A DNA stretch of 64,000 nucleotides from Candidatus Pantoea formicae (GCF_011752625.1 NZ_VWXD01000004.1:310001-374000), one strand, 5' to 3'. Shown: positions 54,012 to 63,213, numbered from the stretch's first letter. Program-made: numbers and translations. The notes: generated by a model from the sequence alone, not told the origin.

Positions 54012-54103
54012 GTCCTACCTGTTTTCACTCATATTGACCCTTTTCCCTCAGACATAGAAGTTTAAGATGCACCCATCAACCCCACAACTACACACAGGCC
54101 GTC

Positions 54104-54544
54104 ATGAAAATTGTTCATTACGCTACGCCCATCGAATTGGCGCGCTGCTATCCGTTGATGTGCGAACTGCGTTCTAAGCTGGCCGATGAAGCCGCATTTA
54201 TTGCGCAGGCGCAGCGTCAGCAATCACAGGGCTATCGTCTGGTGGGTATCGAACGCAACGGCCAACCGGTGGCGTTGGCAGGCTATCGCCTGCTGGAAAA
54301 TTTTATTCATGGCCGTTTTTGCTACGTCGATGATTTGGTCACCAGCGCCACCACCCGCAGCCAGGGCTTGGGTGCCGTGCTGCTCAACGGCTTGGCGGAA
54401 CAGGCTCGAGAGCAAGGCTGTGGCCGCATCGTGCTCGACACGGCGCTGAATAACCATCGGGCACAAAAATTTTATCAACGCGTCGGTTATAGCGCGTTGG
54501 GACTGCACTTTTATCGCGATCTCGCTGAGGGAGAAAATTTATGA
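54104..54544 (+). CDS. GNAT-family N-acetyltransferase
   Basis: A 146-residue acetyltransferase. The acetyl-CoA loop is VTSATTRSQGLGAVLLNGLAEQAREQGC (R/Q-x-x-G-x-G type), followed by IVLDTALNNHRAQKFYQRVGY. It transfers an acetyl group from acetyl-CoA to an unidentified amine. It starts the operon divergent from the MocR regulator, and its stop overlaps the azoR start (ATGA). Confidence 0.88.
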   Translation: MKIVHYATPIELARCYPLMCELRSKLADEAAFIAQAQRQQSQGYRLVGIERNGQPVALAGYRLLENFIHGRFCYVDDLVTSATTRSQGLGAVLLNGLAEQAREQGCGRIVLDTALNNHRAQKFYQRVGYSALGLHFYRDLAEGENL

Positions 54545-55146
54545 AACTGCTGCACATTCAGGTCAGCCCGGATCTCGCCGGATCGGCCTCACGTATCGCT
54601 TCGGCGCGCTTGGTGGAAAAACTGCGCGCACAGCATGCCGATCTGGAAGAAACCTTTTTGGATCTGGCCCAGCACCCGCTGCCACACCTTGACGCATTCA
54701 CGATTGGCGCCTTTTTTACCCGTCCTGAGGAGCGCAGCGATGCACAGCGTGCCGCCATTCAGACCTCCGAAACACTGGTGGATCAGCTGTTTGCCTGCGA
54801 CACCTTGGTCATCTCATCACCGATGTGGAACCTCGGTTTGCCGTCGGTGTTGAAAGCCTGGTTCGACCATATTACCCGCGCCGGAAGGACCTTCGCCTTT
54901 ACCCCGGAAGGCACCAAAGTCGGGCTGGTTAACGGCAAAAAAGTTTACAGCGTGGTTGCGAGCGGCAGCGTGTTTGCTCAGGGTCCCTTTGTGCAGGATG
55001 ACCAGTTCACGCCCTATATCCGTGTGGCGCTGGAGTACGTCGGCATCACCGATGTGCACTTTATTCGCGTTGATGGCACCCACGATCCCATCAGCCGTGA
55101 CACAGCATTACCCCAAGCTCTGCAAGCGATTGACCGTTTATTCTGA
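54541..55146 (+). CDS. azoR: FMN-dependent NADH-azoreductase
   Basis: A 201-residue flavodoxin-like enzyme of AzoR length. KLLHIQVSPDLAGSASR binds the FMN phosphate; LVISSPMWNLGLPSVLKAWFDHITRAGRTFAFT and VVASGSVF are family motifs. These enzymes reduce quinones and azo compounds with NADH. Whether it is the main AzoR orthologue or a paralogue cannot be judged. Translationally coupled to the GNAT gene, and 14 nt before the AhpD-like gene. Confidence 0.88.
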   Translation: MKLLHIQVSPDLAGSASRIASARLVEKLRAQHADLEETFLDLAQHPLPHLDAFTIGAFFTRPEERSDAQRAAIQTSETLVDQLFACDTLVISSPMWNLGLPSVLKAWFDHITRAGRTFAFTPEGTKVGLVNGKKVYSVVASGSVFAQGPFVQDDQFTPYIRVALEYVGITDVHFIRVDGTHDPISRDTALPQALQAIDRLF

Positions 55147-55160
55147 ATGAGGAAAGCATC

Positions 55161-55640
55161 ATGACTTCACGCGTTAACCATTTTAAAACTGCGCCAGCAC
55201 TGGCCAAAGCGATGTCTGATTTCTCCAATACGGTGGCCAATACGGCGCTGGAAAAGTCACTGAAGCATCTGATCGACATTCGTGCTTCACAGCTGAATCA
55301 CTGCGCCTTCTGCCTCGATATGCATGTCAAACAGGCGAAAATTGACGGCGAGCGCGAACTGCGTCTGCACCATGTCTCAATCTGGCGTGAATCTCCGCTG
55401 TTCAGTGCGCGTGAGAAAGTTGCCTTTGCGCTCACTGAGGCACTCACCCGTATTGGTGAACATGGCGTAGATGAAGCGCTTTACGCTGAGCTGCGTGAGC
55501 ACTTCTCGGAGAACGAGATCAGTGAACTGACTTTCAAGATCGCTGTGATCAATACCTGGAACCGACTGATGATTTTGTCGCAGATGGTGCCCGGTTCGCT
55601 GGATAGCGCTTACGGCTTGGATCGTGCTGATTTGCGTTAA
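55161..55640 (+). CDS. Carboxymuconolactone decarboxylase/AhpD-like protein
   Basis: A 159-residue protein with the redox motif CAFC (Cys48-Cys51) in ASQLNHCAFCLDMHVKQA, followed by His55, the AhpD-type active-site cluster. Members act as peroxidase partners or alkylhydroperoxide-reducing proteins. It follows azoR in the same operon, which suggests a module handling quinone or peroxide stress under the MocR regulator. The exact substrate is not known. Confidence 0.88.
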   Translation: MTSRVNHFKTAPALAKAMSDFSNTVANTALEKSLKHLIDIRASQLNHCAFCLDMHVKQAKIDGERELRLHHVSIWRESPLFSAREKVAFALTEALTRIGEHGVDEALYAELREHFSENEISELTFKIAVINTWNRLMILSQMVPGSLDSAYGLDRADLR

Positions 55641-55735
55641 TTTTTCCCGCCAGTAGCAACTGCTGCTGGCGTTGTCATGTTCATCTGCGCTGCCTGAAGC
55701 TATAGTGAGATTTTGCACCACACAGGACAGCGCAC

Positions 55736-56371
55736 ATGAAAGGCATCAACATTGCGATTTACTTCGATCCCGACCTGATTCGCATCTGCGTTCACCAGCA
55801 AGATGACAGCTATCTTAGCCAGACCTTTAATTACGATGACAGCGTGATTGAAGAGATATATCAGTGGCTTGAGCAGTTCACTCCGAATCGCACCCATATT
55901 TGCCTGATTGAGCACGATACCGCCGACATCCTTGCCGATGAGCTAGTCGATAACGGCTATCACGTCCACCAGGTCAGCCAACACGATCTCTTGAATTGGT
56001 TCGCCAGCGAACCGCCCGCCACGCCTGATGGTTCACCGGTGCGCGCACTGCTGCGCTACCTGGAGAACGAAAAGCCTGCCGAGTATCAGTCGCGTACGCC
56101 GCAAATTGAGGCGCTGATGGATATGCTCGATGAGTTGGACGATCTCGAAGGCGTGGATGAAGTCGAAGATGAAGACAACCTGCCGGATGACGTTCTGCGT
56201 TTAATGAAGCAGAAAAAGATCACCGCCAATGACGCCGCGCAACGTCTGCTGCCAGAGGTGAATGAGCGTATTCGCGAGCATCTGATCAGTTACCCTGAGT
56301 TGATGACGCCAGAGTTGTTGGAGGATTTCTTCCCTGAGCTGCTGGAAGCGCTGGAAACACCGAAGCATTGA
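55736..56371 (+). CDS. Conserved acidic protein of unknown function
   Basis: A 211-residue soluble protein not assigned to a family. The first 100 residues look like an alpha/beta fold (INIAIYFDPDLIRICVHQ, HICLIEHDTADILADELVDNGYHVHQVS). Residues about 120-155 are strongly acidic (DMLDELDDLEGVDEVEDEDNLPDD), and the C-terminus is helical (TPELLEDFFPELLEAL). It has its own promoter gap of 95 nt after the AhpD-like gene and precedes marC. No function is proposed. Confidence 0.75.
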   Translation: MKGINIAIYFDPDLIRICVHQQDDSYLSQTFNYDDSVIEEIYQWLEQFTPNRTHICLIEHDTADILADELVDNGYHVHQVSQHDLLNWFASEPPATPDGSPVRALLRYLENEKPAEYQSRTPQIEALMDMLDELDDLEGVDEVEDEDNLPDDVLRLMKQKKITANDAAQRLLPEVNERIREHLISYPELMTPELLEDFFPELLEALETPKH

Positions 56372-56453
56372 TGCGTAGCAACCCAGCGCGATAAATCCGC
56401 CGCTGCGTTTGGCAGCGGCGCAATGTATTACGCGTTTTTATTCGGGGAAAACC

Positions 56454-57128
56454 ATGCTGGAACTGTTTAAAGCCATCGGGCTGGGGTTAGTGGTGATTTT
56501 GCCGCTGGCCAACCCGCTGACCACCGTGGCGCTGTTTCTCGGCCTCGCGGGAGATATGAACTTCCAGGAGCGCAATCGGCAGGCTCTACAGGCGTCGATC
56601 TACGTGTTCCTGATTATGATGGTGGCATGGTATGCCGGTAACGCGGTGCTGCACACCTTTGGTATCTCGATTCCGGGCCTGCGGATGGCAGGCGGATTGA
56701 TCGTCGCCTTTATTGGTTTTCGTATGCTGTTCCCCGCCAAACCCGTGGGTCACTCCGTGGAAGCCGAGCACAAACAGGATGAAATTGACGCCAACGTACA
56801 GCGCGAAACAGTGAATATTGCCTTCGTGCCACTGGCGATGCCCAGCACGGCGGGTCCGGGCACCATTGCGATGATCATCAGTTCGGCTTCAACGGTGAAA
56901 TCGGGCGTGGATTTTCCCGCTTGGGTGGTCGCGGTCGCGCCGGTGTTGACCTTCCTCTCGGTAGCGGTGATTTTGTGGATTTCACTGCGTAGCTCAGGCG
57001 CCATTATGAAGCTGGTAGGCAAAGGCGGTATTGAGGCGATTTCGCGTCTGATGGGGTTCTTGCTGGTGTGTATGGGCGTGCAGTTTGTGATCAATGGCGT
57101 ACTGGAAGTGGTGCGGACTTATCATTAA
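56454..57128 (+). CDS. marC: MarC family integral membrane protein
   Basis: A 224-residue membrane protein with about six helices, very close to E. coli MarC from end to end ([84 protein letters not shown]). The substrate is unknown; it was earlier linked to the mar locus but is not a multidrug pump. No marRAB is beside it. GGGGAA precedes the ATG at 56454, which is chosen over 56409. Confidence 0.92.
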   Translation: MLELFKAIGLGLVVILPLANPLTTVALFLGLAGDMNFQERNRQALQASIYVFLIMMVAWYAGNAVLHTFGISIPGLRMAGGLIVAFIGFRMLFPAKPVGHSVEAEHKQDEIDANVQRETVNIAFVPLAMPSTAGPGTIAMIISSASTVKSGVDFPAWVVAVAPVLTFLSVAVILWISLRSSGAIMKLVGKGGIEAISRLMGFLLVCMGVQFVINGVLEVVRTYH

Positions 57129-57140
57129 AACCCAGGGCGC

Positions 57141-57214
57141 CATAAATGGCGCCCCTACATTGCACAGTGCCTAATTCCATAAATGGCGCACCCAGATTGC
57201 GCGGTGCGTAGTTC
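57141..57214. repeat. Two 37-nt direct repeats in the marC/cytochrome c gap
   Basis: 57141-57177 and 57178-57214 are tandem, each starting CATAAATGGCGC and ending in TTC, with 7 differences in 37 bases. The first copy also pairs with the preceding GGCGCC to make a small hairpin (GGGCGCCATAAATGGCGCCC type), which may be a terminator-like element after marC. Confidence 0.7.
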
Positions 57215-57235
57215 CATCATTACGGCGTGCAGACG

Positions 57236-57259
57236 GTAGGGTGCGCATTAATGCGCACC
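57236..57259. repeat. Dispersed intergenic palindrome, copy 2
   Basis: Contains a perfect 20-nt palindrome (GGTGCGCATTAATGCGCACC, 57240-57259) between the marC and cytochrome c gene ends. Related to 52477-52500. Confidence 0.75.
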
Positions 57260-57273
57260 TGGATTTAAACATT

Positions 57274-58524
57274 TTACTTCAGAGACTTACGTACATCTGC
57301 AACCTGATCTTTGGTCACGGCTGGGGCATTGTTGCTCCAACCCTGACGGATAAAGGTCGCCAACTGCGCTACTTCATCGTCAGTCAAACGTTTGCCAAAG
57401 CCCGGCATCGCCAGTGTGGACGGCGCTTTCTCGGTCGATGGCTGCTGCGCACCAGCGAGAATAGTGTGGATCAAGCCAGTAGGATCTTTGGCATTGACGA
57501 TGGTTGCCTGATCCAGTTCTGGGAAGATCCCCGGCGCGCCTTTACCGGTCACGAAGTGACAGGCACCGCAGTTATCGATATACAGACGCTCACCTTCCGT
57601 CAGATTTTTCGCTGCGGTCAGTTTGGCTTCTGTCGCCTGCTGCTTCTGCACGTTGTACGCCTGCAGTGGTGGGTTACCACCGATGAACTTCAGGTACGAG
57701 GCAATGGCTTTCAGATCGGCATCCGTCATGTGCGAGCTGGAGTGCTCAATCACTGACTTCATTTCACCGCCTACTGCCGCTTTATCGTTACGACCGGTTT
57801 GCAGGTAATCAACGATCTCCTGCTCGCTCCAGCGCGGTAAACCACGCAGTGACGGCACGTCCCAGTTGTTCAGGCTGCCACCAGCAAGGAACTGATCGTC
57901 ACCGCTGTCCAGCGCCTTCTCGTTCATACCTAAGCCGCGCGGCGTATGGCAACTGCCGCAGTGACCGAGACTTTCCACGATATAAGCACCGCGATTCACT
58001 TCTTCAGAAGCACCGCCAATCGGCTGGAACGGCTTGTCAGAGGTGAACGCCCAGTTCCAGAAGCGCATGCCCCAACGCTGGCTAAACGGGAAGCTCAGTT
58101 TGGTCTCTTCCGGCTGCTCGCTGCTCGGCTTCACGCCTTTCATGAAGTAGACATACAGGGCGTGCATGTCTTCATCGCTGATTTTAGCGTAATCCGGGTA
58201 TGGCATCGCCGGGTAGAGACGTGAACCGTCCGGCAGCACACCTTTGCGCACCGCATCAGAGAACTGCTGCTCGCTATAGTTGCCGATGCCGTGCTCTTTG
58301 TCCGGTGTGATGTTAGTGGAGAAGATGGTGCCGAGATTCGACTCAATCGCCAGACCACCCGCATAATCCGCTTTGCCCGACACGGTATGGCACGCCATAC
58401 AGTCGCCAAGACGAGACAGATATTCACCCTGCTTGATCAGCGCGGCTTCATCTTCCGCATGAGCCTGTACCGCAAAGCTTCCCAGCAGCACGGCGTTAGC
58501 GATTAACAATGATTTTAATTTCAT
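57274..58524 (-). CDS. Cytochrome c subunit of a membrane FAD dehydrogenase (gluconate-type)
   Basis: A 416-residue triheme cytochrome with a signal peptide (MKLKSLLIANAVLLGSFAVQAHA). Heme-binding motifs are CMACH (42-46), CGSCH (189-193) and CGACH (319-323), with three matching axial Met regions (for example TLAMPGFGKRLTDDE). It passes electrons from the flavoprotein subunit to the ubiquinone pool. It is the third gene after the Tat-exported small subunit and the GMC subunit, only 4 nt after the latter. Family members oxidise gluconate, 2-ketogluconate, sorbitol or related sugars. Confidence 0.92.
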   Translation of the reverse strand: MKLKSLLIANAVLLGSFAVQAHAEDEAALIKQGEYLSRLGDCMACHTVSGKADYAGGLAIESNLGTIFSTNITPDKEHGIGNYSEQQFSDAVRKGVLPDGSRLYPAMPYPDYAKISDEDMHALYVYFMKGVKPSSEQPEETKLSFPFSQRWGMRFWNWAFTSDKPFQPIGGASEEVNRGAYIVESLGHCGSCHTPRGLGMNEKALDSGDDQFLAGGSLNNWDVPSLRGLPRWSEQEIVDYLQTGRNDKAAVGGEMKSVIEHSSSHMTDADLKAIASYLKFIGGNPPLQAYNVQKQQATEAKLTAAKNLTEGERLYIDNCGACHFVTGKGAPGIFPELDQATIVNAKDPTGLIHTILAGAQQPSTEKAPSTLAMPGFGKRLTDDEVAQLATFIRQGWSNNAPAVTKDQVADVRKSLK

Positions 58525-58528
58525 GTGC

Positions 58529-60298
58529 TTATGCCTGTACCAATGGACCTGGGTTTTTCAGATAGTGTTCTTTGATCGCCTGCGCTGCCATCAGGGTAAT
58601 CGCGCCGATGGTATCGGTCGGGTTCGCCTGGAAGTTTTGCGGGAAGGCGTTGCCGCCCGGTACAAACACGTTGTGCACATCCCAGCTCTGCAGGTACTTG
58701 TTCAGCGCTGAAGTTCTTGGGTTATCGCCCATCACCGCGCCGCCCACGTTGTGAGTAGAAACGTATTTGGTCAGGTCAAAGTCCGCGCCCATCGGCAGGA
58801 AGCTCATGCTCATGCTGTCTGGGTTCAGCTCTTTGGCGATATCGCCCACGATGCCTTTCAAATGCTGTTGCAGCTTAAGTTCGTTCTCTTTCCAGTTGAA
58901 CGTCATGCGCAGCAGCGGCTGGCCACGATGGTCGGTGTAGTGCGGATCCAGATCCAGATAGATATCGCGATACGACTGACAAGTGGTCGTAATGCTGATC
59001 TTCATGGAATGGTTGTACCACTCTTCCAGACCCTCTTTGTAACCCATACCCCAGGCCGGCGTGCCTTTTGGCAGCGCTGCCGCCATTGGCGTACCGGTGG
59101 CTTGCGAGCTGTGGATCTTCGCGCCGCCAAGGAAGCCGAGGCCTGGGCCATCGAAGTTGCCTGGTGAGATGTCGTTGAACATCTGGCCGGTGGCGCCTGC
59201 GGTGGCGTAGGAGTTGAAGTTCTTGTCTTTGAAGAACAGGGTCGCGCCGCCGTTCGACAGGAAGGCATAGTTACGTCCTACCACACCTTCTTCGGTGATC
59301 GGGTTGTACGGCTTGCCGATACCCGACAGCAGCATCAGACGCACGTTGTACAGCTGGAAGCTGGACAGCACCACGATTTTGGCCGGCTGGAACACTTCAT
59401 TGCCATCCACATCGAAGTAGAGAACGCCTTTCGCGGTTTTACCATCGTCGTGCAGAACAACTTTGTACACTTCAGCATGCACTTCGTAAGAGAAGTTAGG
59501 CATGCGCTTCAGCGCATCCATCACCGCAGTCTGAGGTGAAGCTTTGGAGTAGTTCAGGCAAGGATATTTCGAGCAGTAACCGCAATAGTTACAAGGCGCG
59601 ATCTGGTTGCCGTACGGGTTTTTCCACGCGCGGGATACGCACGCAGACGGGTTCGGGAACGGGTGATAACCCAGCTTGGTGGCCGCGTCTTTGAACATCA
59701 CGTTGTTCAGCGTGTCTTCCAGCGCTGGCAGCGGATAGGGTTCAGAACGTGGCCCTTCAAACGGGTCGCCGCCTTCCAGAATCTGACCGCGCAGGTTGCC
59801 GGTGTTACCCGACTGGCCGCAAATCAGTTCAAACTTGTAGTAATACGGCTCGATCTCTTCCCAGGTGAATGGGAAGTCCATCACGCGCATATCGTCCTGC
59901 AGGATACCGGGTTTGTAGGCCTGATCGACGTAGGTCTTCAATTTGATATCGGTCGGCGTCGGACGAATCAGTACCGCCGTCCAGTGCATACCTGCACCGC
60001 CCACGCCGGTACCTGGAGCAAATGCGCCCCATTTACGCGTCGGGAGTGCCGTCTGGCTCATGTTGTAACGCACGGTGACCGCCACTTCTTTCGGCGTGGC
60101 GAACACTTTGTTACGCACGTTATAGGCGTATTCATCTGCCGGTTTCGGGTAAGCGAAATCCGGGTAATCACGTTCGCCGCCGCGCTCTAACGCGCGCACT
60201 TCCAGCCCGGCCAATGCCAGTTCGATACTCATCAACGAGCCGGCCCAGCCGAGGCCGCAAACGACGACGTCGACTTCTTTCTTTGTAATCTGTGCCAT
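58529..60298 (-). CDS. GMC-family FAD dehydrogenase, catalytic subunit (gluconate-type)
   Basis: A 589-residue flavoprotein. The FAD motif is CGLGWAGS (G15-x-G17-x-x-G20); GTGVGGAGMHWTAVLIR and the C-terminal VSTHNVGGAVMGDNP and NPTDTIGAITLMAAQ complete the GMC fold with the catalytic His and Asn. An internal Cys cluster (PCNYCGYCSKYPC) suggests an iron-sulfur centre, as in related membrane-bound sugar dehydrogenases. No signal peptide: export is expected by piggy-back on the Tat-exported small subunit. The exact sugar substrate cannot be read from sequence. Confidence 0.9.
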   Translation of the reverse strand: MAQITKKEVDVVVCGLGWAGSLMSIELALAGLEVRALERGGERDYPDFAYPKPADEYAYNVRNKVFATPKEVAVTVRYNMSQTALPTRKWGAFAPGTGVGGAGMHWTAVLIRPTPTDIKLKTYVDQAYKPGILQDDMRVMDFPFTWEEIEPYYYKFELICGQSGNTGNLRGQILEGGDPFEGPRSEPYPLPALEDTLNNVMFKDAATKLGYHPFPNPSACVSRAWKNPYGNQIAPCNYCGYCSKYPCLNYSKASPQTAVMDALKRMPNFSYEVHAEVYKVVLHDDGKTAKGVLYFDVDGNEVFQPAKIVVLSSFQLYNVRLMLLSGIGKPYNPITEEGVVGRNYAFLSNGGATLFFKDKNFNSYATAGATGQMFNDISPGNFDGPGLGFLGGAKIHSSQATGTPMAAALPKGTPAWGMGYKEGLEEWYNHSMKISITTTCQSYRDIYLDLDPHYTDHRGQPLLRMTFNWKENELKLQQHLKGIVGDIAKELNPDSMSMSFLPMGADFDLTKYVSTHNVGGAVMGDNPRTSALNKYLQSWDVHNVFVPGGNAFPQNFQANPTDTIGAITLMAAQAIKEHYLKNPGPLVQA

Positions 60299-60336
60299 GT
60301 TAAATCCTGTCTCACATACCAAATACGGGGGTGGGC

Positions 60337-61068
60337 TTAAGCGCGCTCACCCAAGAGGCTGACCGGTCCCAGCGGGTACGGCACGTTGTGCTGCTTCACC
60401 CACTCGGTGAAGCTGGCGCGTGCGCCTGGGAAGCCAATCGCAATCCAGGCTTTCATGCCCTTGTTGCCGCCGTACATCGGATCGGCGAGGTAGCCGTGTT
60501 TGGTATCTGCCAGTAGCTGACCAAAGAACTGCGAGGCTTTCAGGTTCGGTTCACCCATTGCCGGGAAATCGATACCGTCATTTTTGTTGACCTTGGTCAG
60601 CACCGCGTCTTTCTCTTCCAGCGTCAGCTCATGGAAGGATTTGTTGTAAGTGCTCTGCGTCCACTGTTCCACCAGCTTGATGCCCGTGCGATACAGCTCT
60701 TGCGGGGTGTAAGGGATCTGATACCCCATGGTGGCTGGCGCGTGCACGTCGAACGGACCCTGCATGTAAATTTCGCCGCCAAACTCTGGGCTGTGCAGTT
60801 GCTGATCGATAAAGATCGGCACATTGGTTTCCAGCGCGCCAGGTGCTTTGCCCTTACCACCGGCCGGAATCAAACGGTCGGTCGCGGCCAAAATAAACTG
60901 CCACTCCTCTGCGCTGAAAAAGATCGGTTTGTAATCGGCGAGTTCCGGTGCGGCCATTTCCGCAGCTTGCGCTGCAGTCAATCCCTTCAATACCAGGTCG
61001 CTTAATGGCAAAGCCAATAACGACCCAAGTAAAAACTTACGTCTGGTGGTCGGTTTATTTAGAAGCAT
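60337..61068 (-). CDS. Gluconate 2-dehydrogenase-type subunit 3 with Tat signal
   Basis: A 243-residue small subunit. The N-terminus TTRRKFLLGSLLALPLSDLV is a twin-arginine signal (RRKFLLGS), implying folded export of the subunit with its flavoprotein partner. The DUF/gluconate_2-dh3 domain follows, with FILAATDRLIPAGGKGKAPGALETNVPIFIDQQL. It is the first gene of the small subunit-GMC-cytochrome c operon, 38 nt before the GMC start, and is preceded by a long AT-rich gap. Confidence 0.9.
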   Translation of the reverse strand: MLLNKPTTRRKFLLGSLLALPLSDLVLKGLTAAQAAEMAAPELADYKPIFFSAEEWQFILAATDRLIPAGGKGKAPGALETNVPIFIDQQLHSPEFGGEIYMQGPFDVHAPATMGYQIPYTPQELYRTGIKLVEQWTQSTYNKSFHELTLEEKDAVLTKVNKNDGIDFPAMGEPNLKASQFFGQLLADTKHGYLADPMYGGNKGMKAWIAIGFPGARASFTEWVKQHNVPYPLGPVSLLGERA

Positions 61069-61601
61069 GGCGCGACGACTCTCACTTGCTAAGAAAGATA
61101 ATTATTTTTGTTAATGGCTTTATAAATCGGTAAAGAACCTGGCAATCTTAGGGATACAGATATTTCTGAATGTAAAAATTAAATTAAGGATGTGTTTTGA
61201 TGAGAAACCATCATGATGTTGAATTTCGGTTACAGGCAGGTAAAGGGCTTTCGAGGGATGAATTGGACTTTTAACCGTACAATTGCTGTGTTTTTAGCAA
61301 TTCAGGATGGGCAAATGACCAAAATTGATCGCGCAAAGAAATAATCGCTCAATTCAATCGATAAAAATAAATCATACTTCCATACAAGAGAATTATTCTC
61401 ATTAATAACATTTTATTTACTTAATTGACCAGTACATGAACGATCTATTTCCTGGAAATGACAGGCGGCGCACAAAATAAGTGAAATAATCGCCGAATGT
61501 TATCATTTGTTAATTTCTGGCACAGCTCAGAACAAACCGGCATTTTGCCTGAGCGGCAGCAGCGATAGAGTCAATTTATCTATCACTCAGGAAAACAATA
61601 A
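61069..61601. other. AT-rich divergent intergenic region
   Basis: 533 nt without a credible gene, between the dehydrogenase operon and the solute-binding protein gene. It must hold both promoters. It is markedly AT-rich (for example AATAACATTTTATTTACTTAA around 61400-61420), consistent with regulation by nucleoid proteins. No specific operator, repeat or small RNA could be recognised. Confidence 0.5.
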
Positions 61602-63173
61602 ATGCGTGCATTGATTTTGTTGGTCACTTTATGGAGTAGTGCATTCGCCTTGCAGGCTGCCACACCGAAAGACACGCTGGTGGTCGCGGTACCTCTGGAT
61701 GGCATCATCAGCTTCGACCCCGCCGAAAGTTTTGAAACCGTCAGCAACAGCGTGCAGCGCAATATCTACCAGACGCTGGTGCAAGCCGATCGCGATACGC
61801 CACAGAAACTGGCACCGCTGCTGGCGACATCCTGGCAAAGTGGCAGTACGCCGCACAGCCTGGTGTTTAACCTTAAACCGGGTGCCCGCTTCTCCAGCGG
61901 CAATGCGGTGACGCCGCAGGATGTGATTTTCTCACTGACGCGTGCTGTGCAGTTGAACAAAGCACCCTCTTTTATTCTCGCCGAGTTTGGCTGGACCAAC
62001 GAGAACATCGCTAGCCAGTTTAAGGTGCTGAATGATCACCAGCTGGAAATTCAGTGGCCCGCGCAGATCGGTCAGGATTTGGCGCTGCGCCTGCTCACCG
62101 CACCGGTAGCCTCGGTGGTGGACAGTAAAACCGTGCAGCAGCATGCGATGAATAATGATCTGGGCAATGGCTGGCTGCACACCAACACCGCTGGCAGCGG
62201 CGCGTTTACGATTCAGCAGTATGTGCCACAGCAGGCACTGGTACTGAGCGCCAACCCGCAAGCCAACCCGCAGCCACACCTGAAGCGTATTTTGCTGAAA
62301 GGCGTGGCCGATGCTGGGGCGCGTCGCCTATTGATTCAGCAAGGCGACGTCGATGTGGCTTATCAGCTTGGCCCCGATCAAATTGATGCATTGAAGAGTG
62401 ATAAAAACCTGCGTATCGAAGCGTTCCCTTCAAGCCTGGTGTATTACCTGGGCTTCAATACGCAGAACAAAGCGCAACCCGCACTGGGTAATCCTGCCCT
62501 GTGGGAAGCAGCGCGCTGGTTGGTGGATTACCAGTCCATCTCACAAGATTTGCTGAAAGGTCAGTATCGCATTCATCAGAGTTTCCTGCCGCAGGGCTTT
62601 GACGGCGCGCTGGAGAACCAACCGTTCCATTATGATGTAGCGAAAGCCAAAGCGATATTAGCCAAAGGCGGGATTAAACTGGGCAGCAAGTTTGCGCTGA
62701 CGGTGATCAATCAGCCGCCGTACATTGATGTCGCGCAGGCGCTGCAGGCCAGCTTTGCCAAAGCGGATGTGCAGATTGAGTTGCAACCGGTGGCGGAATC
62801 CGAGTTGTGGAGCAAGATGCGCGGCCGCGATTTCCAGTCGATCTTTATCTACTGGGGTGCGGATTACGTTGACCCGAATACCAATGCTAGCGCCTTTGCT
62901 TACAACGTGCCGGGCGGCTCAAAAACATTGGCGTGGCGTGTCGGCTGGGAGATTCCGGAACTCAGCGCCAAAACACGTTCCGCAGCGGGCGAAAGTGATG
63001 CCGCCAAACGCCGTGCGCTTTACACCGACCTGCAAAATACCGTGCAGCAGAACTCTCCGTTTGTGGTGATGCTGCAGGGCGCGCAGCAGGTGGCGGTGCG
63101 GAACAACGTCAAGCATGTGCAGCAAGGGATTGGCGTGAGCTTGCTGTTCTTTGATGTAGTGCAGAAGCAGTAA
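61602..63173 (+). CDS. Family 5 periplasmic solute-binding protein (peptide/nickel ABC type)
   Basis: A 523-residue SBP_bac_5 protein with a signal peptide (MRALILLVTLWSSAFALQA). KDTLVVAVPLDGIISFDPAESFETVSNSVQRNIYQTLVQ and GARFSSGNAVTPQDVIFSLTRAV are family signatures, as is RWLVDYQSISQDLLKGQ. It binds oligopeptides, opines or similar compounds for an ABC importer. No permease or ATPase genes follow, so it is an orphan receptor or belongs to a system encoded elsewhere. Followed by a hairpin terminator. Confidence 0.9.
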   Translation: MRALILLVTLWSSAFALQAATPKDTLVVAVPLDGIISFDPAESFETVSNSVQRNIYQTLVQADRDTPQKLAPLLATSWQSGSTPHSLVFNLKPGARFSSGNAVTPQDVIFSLTRAVQLNKAPSFILAEFGWTNENIASQFKVLNDHQLEIQWPAQIGQDLALRLLTAPVASVVDSKTVQQHAMNNDLGNGWLHTNTAGSGAFTIQQYVPQQALVLSANPQANPQPHLKRILLKGVADAGARRLLIQQGDVDVAYQLGPDQIDALKSDKNLRIEAFPSSLVYYLGFNTQNKAQPALGNPALWEAARWLVDYQSISQDLLKGQYRIHQSFLPQGFDGALENQPFHYDVAKAKAILAKGGIKLGSKFALTVINQPPYIDVAQALQASFAKADVQIELQPVAESELWSKMRGRDFQSIFIYWGADYVDPNTNASAFAYNVPGGSKTLAWRVGWEIPELSAKTRSAAGESDAAKRRALYTDLQNTVQQNSPFVVMLQGAQQVAVRNNVKHVQQGIGVSLLFFDVVQKQ

Positions 63174-63178
63174 ATTCT

Positions 63179-63213
63179 GTTGATGGGGGGAATGGCTTCC
63201 CCCATCAACACTT
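63179..63213 (+). terminator. Hairpin terminator after the solute-binding protein gene
   Basis: GTTGATGGGGG pairs with CCCCCATCAAC across an 8-9-nt loop and is followed by a short ACTTTC tract. Strong stem but weak U-run. Confidence 0.7.

Noticed and set aside
55648..55671. CGCCAGTAGCA/TGCTGCTGGCG hairpin as a terminator of the azoR operon
   Set aside because: No T-run follows on either strand; it may be a weak RNA hairpin only.
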